64,000 nucleotides of DNA, taken from Ixodes scapularis. Its lineage: Eukaryota; Arthropoda; Arachnida; Ixodida; Ixodidae. This document shows positions 58,113 to 64,000 of the stretch, in pieces (position 1 is the first letter of the stretch; the number at the start of each line of letters is the position of its first letter). The notes beneath the pieces are model-generated. The model searched no databases. It had not been told where the DNA came from and was given only the letters and a program-made list of their open reading frames with translations. The position numbers and the translations under genes were made by a program. The stretch is taken from the NCBI RefSeq assembly GCF_016920785.2, contig NW_024609836.1, positions 61,297,930-61,361,929 on the forward strand. Direction: 5' to 3'.

Positions 58113-58744
58113 GGCGAACGCCCAAATCATTAAACGTCTTCAAACAAATTCCATGCTTGTGTCCGCATTGTGAAGGTGCAACGACCACGAAGAGGGAGCC
58201 AGTTTTTCTTCTTCAATACTTGTGCAAATGTGAAATATAGGTTGGAAGTAGTTCATTGTTATGAGCGCTAAAGATGTGTCTTCACACAATAAAGTCATCG
58301 GGAAAGTAACGATTACTTCTTTAAGTAATGTCCAATTACGTTTGCCGTCGAGTAATCAAGTAATCGAATCGAATACTTTTTAGCCAAGAGTAATAGTAAT
58401 TGTAATCGATTACTTTTTTAGTAACGTGTACAAGACTGGATCCTACTTAACTCAATTTCACTTTCAGTCAGAACGCGGCCAACTCTATAATCTGATGCCG
58501 CCAATCAAGGAACCCGACAAGTACATCGTGAGGGCGCCCGTCGCCTTTGGGCCCCATTGCCGTCACAGACTAAACAAATTCCTTGACCGTGAACGCAGCG
58601 CATTCGTGCGAATTGTCTTTTGTGTACGGGATTCGTTTAACCAGTGATACTGAACCCACTAAGAGAACGAGCTTTATGACGGTACACTTTTTGCATCTCT
58701 TGATAGTATCCATTGAAAAGTAACGGCGGCTGCAGTAGGGCTTA

Positions 58745-59165
58745 TATGAAACGAAGTATAGTCATGCGTTCTTACTGTTTATTAACGCGATAGCATTAAA
58801 GAGCTCGTGCCGCAGAAACTCCGGCGTCGGTGGCGTGACAGGAAAATCCATATTGGTTGATAGGGTCATGACGACACATCTGTATGACCTCCCGCGGGTA
58901 TTTCGAACAACCCACAACTCTCACGAGAAACGTGACGTCACTCGTGGAACGAAAGTGGTTAAAAACATGACATATAATGCGAATTGAAGGTCACTGCATG
59001 CTTCAAATAGTTTCACTTTATAAAGTAATTACTTTACCTTAAGAAAACGTTTGAAGAATTTTAGGCGGGATTCGAAACAATGACCCTTCGGTTGCGAGCC
59101 AGACACGCTGCTAACTGGGCCACGCAAGGCACGCTTGCACGGCGAATGAGAAGGTGATGCGAACG
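58745..59165 (-). mobile_element. SINE-like unit with tRNA-like head
   Basis: On the minus strand, TGGCCCAGTTAGCAGCGTGT (A box) and TTGTTTCGAATCCCGCC (B box) near 59130-59065 form a tRNA-like head with a CTCGCAA anticodon-type loop. The other end carries ATTAAAGAGCTCGTGCCGCA and CTCCGGCGTCGG near 58795-58835, words I associate with dispersed tick repeats. Ends are approximate. Confidence 0.5.
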
Positions 59166-59279
59166 TGGCCCCGATAACGCCATTGCGTTCCACTCTGAAG
59201 TGGTTCTGTATTTGAGGAAAAACACCTAAATCGTCTTCACTTGGCCTCCAGGATCACAAATATTGAGATCATTATATAT

Positions 59280-60475
59280 GTATATATCAGTGTGTCGAAC
59301 CGAAAAAAATACAGGTTCGGTTACGGTTCAGGTTCAGGTAAATTTATTTTGTTCCGGTTCAGTTCCGGTTCGATTAATTCGATCCGCGAACCGGTTCGCG
59401 AATCGGTTCGGGGCGCTGAACCGGTTCGCGAACCGGTTCGGAAATTATAAATGACAAATTGCAACATCAAAATAAATTACAAATAAACCATCTGAAATCA
59501 GCACATACGAAACGGGATACATCGTAGTGTAAGGCTCAGGGATTTCTACCAGGAATGGTTTCTTTATGTGCACTCAAAGGTTACCTCACCGACGTTTACG
59601 CATTCGGACTTTATCTAATTGGGTCCGACGCAGTAGCTGTAAAATCCGCGACCTCCTTACAAACCCACTTACAAGTAGAACTCGCTAACTATCCCGCCAC
59701 CTCGGCGTGTAAGCAAGTGAAGGAACAGTGGGGAGAAAATACAGCTTTCTTTATTTGAACTAGCCTTCGGCAACTCTAATTACGCCCTTAAAGAAGTTTT
59801 CATTAAACAAGATACGGAATTTGAAAAACACTTCACCGAACGCAACGCCGGAAGGACGTAATAGGATAAATATTAAAATAGAAGAGTTCGCTGTCTCACA
59901 AATATGTTAGCTTCTAAGTGCCTATACGAAACCGGATGCATTATTATCAAACTCCACAGCCTTTTCTTTTCTCATTCCGATGGAAGCAAGCTTCAAGAAC
60001 TCGCGCGTTCTAGAAACGTGTTATGAAATGAGCACACAGCAGCATTTAGGATTTACGAGATTGTAGGAAAATAAAATCCCGTGACGCGATTTTTTTTTTT
60101 TTTTTGCACAGCCTTTTAATTTTTTTTTCTTCCGTGCAAGCCGCGACCACCGCAATACTGGTTCCTATGTCAAGATTCATGGATGCAGCGTTTATATTCC
60201 TAAGACTGAGTGGAGAAGACAAATATGAAAGCGAGGTGTGTGTCAGTTGACGGCACTTAAAAAACAAATGGCATTGATAGCACATTCATTGTCAACAGAG
60301 CGTGGCCGAACCGTTTTGATATGAGCCGATAACCGTTATTTTTTTCCGGTTCAGTTCCGGTTCGGGTTCATCGCGATAACAATATAACGGTTCGGGTTCG
60401 GGTTCAGTTCCGGAAAAAAATACCGGTTCGGTTCCGGTTTTCGGTTCGGTTCCGGTTCGACACCCTGGTATATAC
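59280..60475. mobile_element. hAT-like MITE with CGGTTCGGTTC-rich ends, intronic
   Basis: The element, 59288-60467, has ends CAGTGTGTCGAACCG and the complement of CAGGGTGTCGAACCG. It is flanked by GTATATAT (59280-59287) and GTATATAC (60468-60475), an 8-bp duplication with one change. Both subterminal zones are built from GGTTCGGTTCCGGTTCG-like words over about 150 bp. The interior has no transposase. Confidence 0.82.
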
Positions 60476-61863
60476 ACATATTTGTTTTTTTCTATTTGGT
60501 GCACGGAGGCTGCAGAATTTCATTTTTAAAGTACCGCTGAAGCCGATCCTTCCCGGAGCGTGACGTCGCAACAGGTGTTTTCGGAATCTCCACTCTTGCG
60601 TATCTTCAATGCCTATAAAAGCTATGCACGTGTTCTTGTTACATTTTCAAAAAGGTAAAAAAAAAGATAAAGGCCACATGACCGGTGTTAGAGCAAGGGA
60701 ATATAGCTTTCACCTTTTCAACTGCCTGCGCTGCCCACACGAGCGACGCGCGCTTCGCGGTCAAAATATCCTAGTATGACGTAACGGCTGGTCGGTATTT
60801 TTTGCGTGTTTTACCGCGTTTGGTTACCTCTGCGGGGAAAAAGATCGTGATACTCAGATTCACGGGATAAAAATACGTCAGAATAAACCTCTAACTCGTC
60901 TTGTTTCAAGAAGTGTTTCAGCTTTTCTTTAAGGGGAAGCTTGAATGAATTTGCGTATTTTCACTAGTCCTCACATGAGTGCGGATTAGTGAACATGTAG
61001 TGAATACATTTTCATTTTCGCCCGCTAATCGCTCTCTCTGAATACGTGTATAATATGAAGTCTTATAAGAAATACTCGCATACGCGTTTCGATTTTATGT
61101 GAGTTTTTTGAGTCGAACTCAATTTTTGTTTTGCGGATGAAATAAAATAAAAGATGTTGAGATAAAAAAATGGTGACAGGGATTACACTCATATCTTTTG
61201 CCTCGCTCTCAATTGACAGTAAGACATTGCTCCTCAATAGCCGTCGCCATAACGTTAACACATCATACGAAAAAGAGCCCGCAGATGCTGTATTTTGGTC
61301 ATACGAAAGTATTGTATATGACCAATAATACATCGGTCATGCAAAGACGGTTTTTATACGTGTTCTAAGCATACATGTGCGTGTGAAGCAAACATGCTAT
61401 TAGAGTACTTGAGGCTAGTACAGATATTATTTTGTCGTCATGTCTTTTCTGTGATGTTTAAGGAACGTTGCTTAAGAGTTGACACGTAATCTGGGTCCGT
61501 TCTTAATCATGACTTTCCCGACCGTAGCGGGGGTGCGAAGAATATCCAAGGCAGTCATCATGCTTTACTGAAGGCCATATTGCACCGTCCGACTGCTTTG
61601 CATTTTCGTTTCTCCAAAATCTGGGCGCAAAAAATAAAAAAAAGGGAAGGCACGCTCGTCTATGATTGAGGCTTCCACGGAGAAGCCGGCAACATTAAAT
61701 GTTTATAATCACATTTGGTTGCAAATAATAGTATAATCAAAGATAAATATAGAGAGACAGAGGAATAAAAAGGCGCGTAGGCGTGATCTGAGTAAACATG
61801 AAGCTTAAGTCATCAAGAATAAAATTCCATAGTCAGCGTGTGAAAAATAAAAGTTTGGCTTAC

Positions 61864-61900
61864 CCAGGCCAAAGAAGAATTGCCGCCCAGGGCTGATCAT
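61864..61900 (-). CDS. Secreted Gly/Pro-rich protein, exon 1 coding part
   Basis: The ATG at 61900-61898 opens MISPGRQFFFGL and one extra base before the donor GTAAGC at 61863. Splicing to 57100 continues with VAIALLQAFAQ, producing a classical signal peptide of 22-23 residues: a short basic n-region, a hydrophobic core and a small-residue cleavage site. The in-phase junction, consensus donor, polypyrimidine acceptor and the completion of a split hydrophobic core are independent pieces of evidence that this is the true 5' end. The 5' UTR reaches to about 61970. I cannot exclude an alternative in which the CAG at 61975-61973 is an acceptor for an additional upstream non-coding exon. Confidence 0.78.
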
Positions 61901-61966
61901 GATCAACAATTTCCTTGTTGCAGTTCCAGTACAATGTGAACGTTTGGTGGGATCCGAGTTGAAGAC

Positions 61967-61998
61967 AAATGACTGTAAAAAACAACATATATTATATA
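61967..61998 (-). promoter_or_regulatory. Core promoter: TATA box and initiator
   Basis: On the minus strand TATATAAT lies at 61998-61991 and TCATTT at 61972-61967. The A of the initiator at 61970 is 28 bases from the first T of the TATA box, the normal spacing. TCATTT fits the arthropod initiator at most positions. It predicts a 70-base 5' UTR. The surrounding sequence is AT-rich, so the TATA match alone would be weak evidence. Confidence 0.5.
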
Positions 61999-64000
61999 TT
62001 ATTATAACAATACCTGGATATCAAATATGATTTGTTAATACAGGACATTTAGGTGATGACTGGTTAATATGTTTATATTTGTGGCTGGTGTTTCAGCATA
62101 CTATCTGGAACCTATCTAAATCTACAGAATTTATTGCGCGACTCATTTGCCGGATTCACCGTGTGCATAATCTGCAGAATTTACCGCGAAAAAGGGGCAA
62201 GGGGTGTAATGTGAAGCACGATCTGCTATTTGATGAGGTGCCTTATATTTTGATCAATCTAAAACATTGAACTCAGGCCACCAATGTGCATAATAGTATA
62301 ACTTCACAAATGTATATTTCCTATTTGGAAAATAACAGTTTCTTAAAAAGGACAGAGGAAGGCAACACTGCCTGTCAAAAACACGGTAAGCACCATTTTC
62401 TTTGATAACAAGAAACAATATTTCGAAAAGGCATTGGCGGACGCGAAGTCATGTTTTACTCACCTCGACTGGTTACGGAAACAATATATCGAATTTCGAA
62501 CGTGTAATATCCACTACGTGCCTTGCCTTTTTATTTTGAAAGAGCAAACAGGAAGTGTATTGTATCTAAAAAAAGAGAGAGAGAAAAAAAAAAAGTACGC
62601 TGCGTAGTTTACACACGCCACTCCGGACAAGATAGCGGAACGACACCCACGTTGCTGTTTTCACGTGTTCTTCTTTGTTTCTGCGAAAAGTGAGCCATGT
62701 AAGCATTTGAGTTTCCGCATTGCGAAGTAGGAAGCAACCAGCTGCCCCGGTTTAATATATATATATATTTTTTTTACAGATTTCAATACAAAAAAGGCCT
62801 GACTTGTGAACGTCGCATGCGTCACCAACTGTCGTTTGCAGCTTTAAAATATATCTGCGTCATCTGGATGCTGTTGCTATAGGAGGGTACGCAGTATTAA
62901 CAAAACAATTATTCCTACGACGCATTTTATTTACCACGACGTATTTCGTAATGATTGAAGACCGCGTCATACGGTGGCAATCGTATGTCATGAGGTATGG
63001 CGGATAAGCGTGCGTGAAAATAGTTTAAACAAAGAATATTGCTTTTGTGACTATGATTGAACCGTTGCGGATTTCAAAATAGATGACAGTCGATGCTAAG
63101 GTACTGGTTTGTTGCGTCTAGGATCGAGGGGATTGCGAAGAGATGTGACATAAAACGTGAGCGAAAGATCAATGTACATACGCACACACAGACACAAACA
63201 TTGAGAACGCATTATAATAAAGAGAAAATCGAAGGAGAGCATGAAAGTGTGCGTTTGATCAGTTCAGAGCTCTTCTCATAATATATCCCTCTTTTTCCTT
63301 AAACATTACAAAACAAACAAACAAACGGAAGAACCGCAACTCGACGATATTCTTCACCTGCTGTCGCCTTGGTGTGGTATTTAAAGATGTACACAAAGAA
63401 ATTTACAGGAATCGGCCCACTCGCTACAATTTCACTCGTCCCCCGAAAACTGGTGATAGGACAACTGGTCACACCGGCCTTCTGGATGTAGGTCACTTCG
63501 TCGTAGGAACTCTCGTCACAGGGGGCCGCTCGTCAATCGAAACACCACACAAAATGCAGTTCTGGCATTCATTCGTTATGTAGGGATCTCAACTACTGTA
63601 AGGCAATCAATAACAATTCACGCGCCTGTCAATGCTGTGACGGTTTGAGGCATCTATACATCTCTTGGGGTCAAATAGATGATTCATCTGAACTACATAA
63701 AAGTATAAAAAAGGAAAATATTTCTTTTATTCTGAAAAATGAAAATGTATACTTCGTTTACTCTTCGTTTTCCAAATTGTTTCCATGGCTATTTTTGCTT
63801 TGCCTTTTTTAACGAAAAGCAATATTAAAGCGATCTTTTGCATCTAATACTAGCTACTTGCGGATGTTTCTTAATATTAAATATCATTTACGCATGGACT
63901 ACTTTGACAAATTGCAAGAAACGTCCAATTATCTATATGCGATATTTGTATTGTCTGCGTAAGTTCAATAAAGACAGGTTTTGTTCCGTGATTTCTTAGC
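61999..64000. other. No gene recognised
   Basis: AT-rich upstream flank of the gene, with GA and AC short microsatellites near 62573 and 63181. Small opposite-strand frames at 63299-63583 lack any domain. I see no further exon with convincing splice sites. Confidence 0.4.

Larger units (their letters stand above)
57261..58438. mobile_element. hAT-like MITE, copy C (CAGACTTG ends), intronic
   Basis: It starts CAGACTTGTACCGC and ends GTGTACAAGACTG. Both ends carry AAGTAATCGATTACTTTTTGG-type subterminal words. Flanking GGATCCAC and GGATCCTA share six bases. Internal sequence differs from copies A and B, so this is a sister family with the same terminus. It includes C24 at 57431-57454 and a C17-(AC)n tract at 58081-58111. 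Confidence 0.7.
57101..61863 (-). other. Intron of the Gly/Pro-rich gene (GT-AG, 4763 nt)
   Basis: The donor is G|GTAAGC at 61863 and downward; the acceptor is TTTGCTTTCTTTCTAG| ending at 57101. The single base left by exon 1 plus TC from exon 2 gives a Val codon, so phase 1 is kept. The intron contains two hAT-like MITEs, a poly-C tract and a SINE-like unit, none of which adds an exon I can support. Confidence 0.75.

Overview
This is a eukaryotic, repeat-dense stretch with no bacterial gene organisation. The tRNA-derived SINE body with GTGCACGTTAAAGACCCC, the abundance of hAT, mariner and foldback MITEs, the Gypsy and CsRn1-type LTR elements, and a secreted Gly/Pro-rich protein of tick-saliva or cuticle style all suggest a hard tick (Ixodida). 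That assignment is inference. I find one credible host gene; nearly everything else is transposon-derived or unrecognised AT-rich DNA.

Layout: 1.6-2.8 kb, a MULE-like element with a 10-bp target duplication; 3.3-3.8 kb, a 49-bp minisatellite; 4.7-4.9 kb, a SINE; 6.35-8.76 kb, a 2.4-kb inverted dimer packed with TGACGTCA and GTCACGTGAC sites; 10-18 kb, several snap-back MITEs; 18.5-19.5 kb, a hAT MITE; 19.8-20.6 kb, an 82-bp tandem array; 21.2-22.0 kb, a cluster of direct and inverted MITEs; 23.1-23.7 kb, a decayed LINE tail; 26.8-28.05 kb, a Harbinger-like element; 28.1-34.0 kb, a Gypsy LTR retrotransposon whose 5' LTR holds two nested insertions; 35.3-36.0 kb, a TIR element with coding-like interior; 37.2-38.6 kb, a LINE reverse transcriptase; 38.9-39.6 kb, a LINE endonuclease fragment on the other strand; 44.8-46.1 kb, two long-TIR MITEs; 47.5-51.9 kb, a degenerate CsRn1-type LTR element on the minus strand; 52.0-54.2 kb, two more MITEs; 56.4-61.97 kb, the host gene on the minus strand.

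The host gene has two exons. A short first exon at 61864-61972 carries a TATA box and an initiator at usual spacing, a 5' UTR and the start of a signal peptide. A 4.76-kb GT-AG intron, which houses two hAT MITEs and a SINE-like unit, joins it in phase to a second exon at 57100. That exon completes the signal peptide and encodes a Gly/Pro-rich secreted protein of 177 residues in all.

The most unusual object is the foldback family at 6349-8757 and 28487-29706. Each unit is a mobile array of about twenty CREB/ATF-type octamers on a 42-bp period, next to a cluster of E-box decamers, ended by a short hairpin and a (GCCGTC)n tract. One copy sits inside the 5' LTR of the Gypsy element, and the uninterrupted 3' LTR supplies the empty site.
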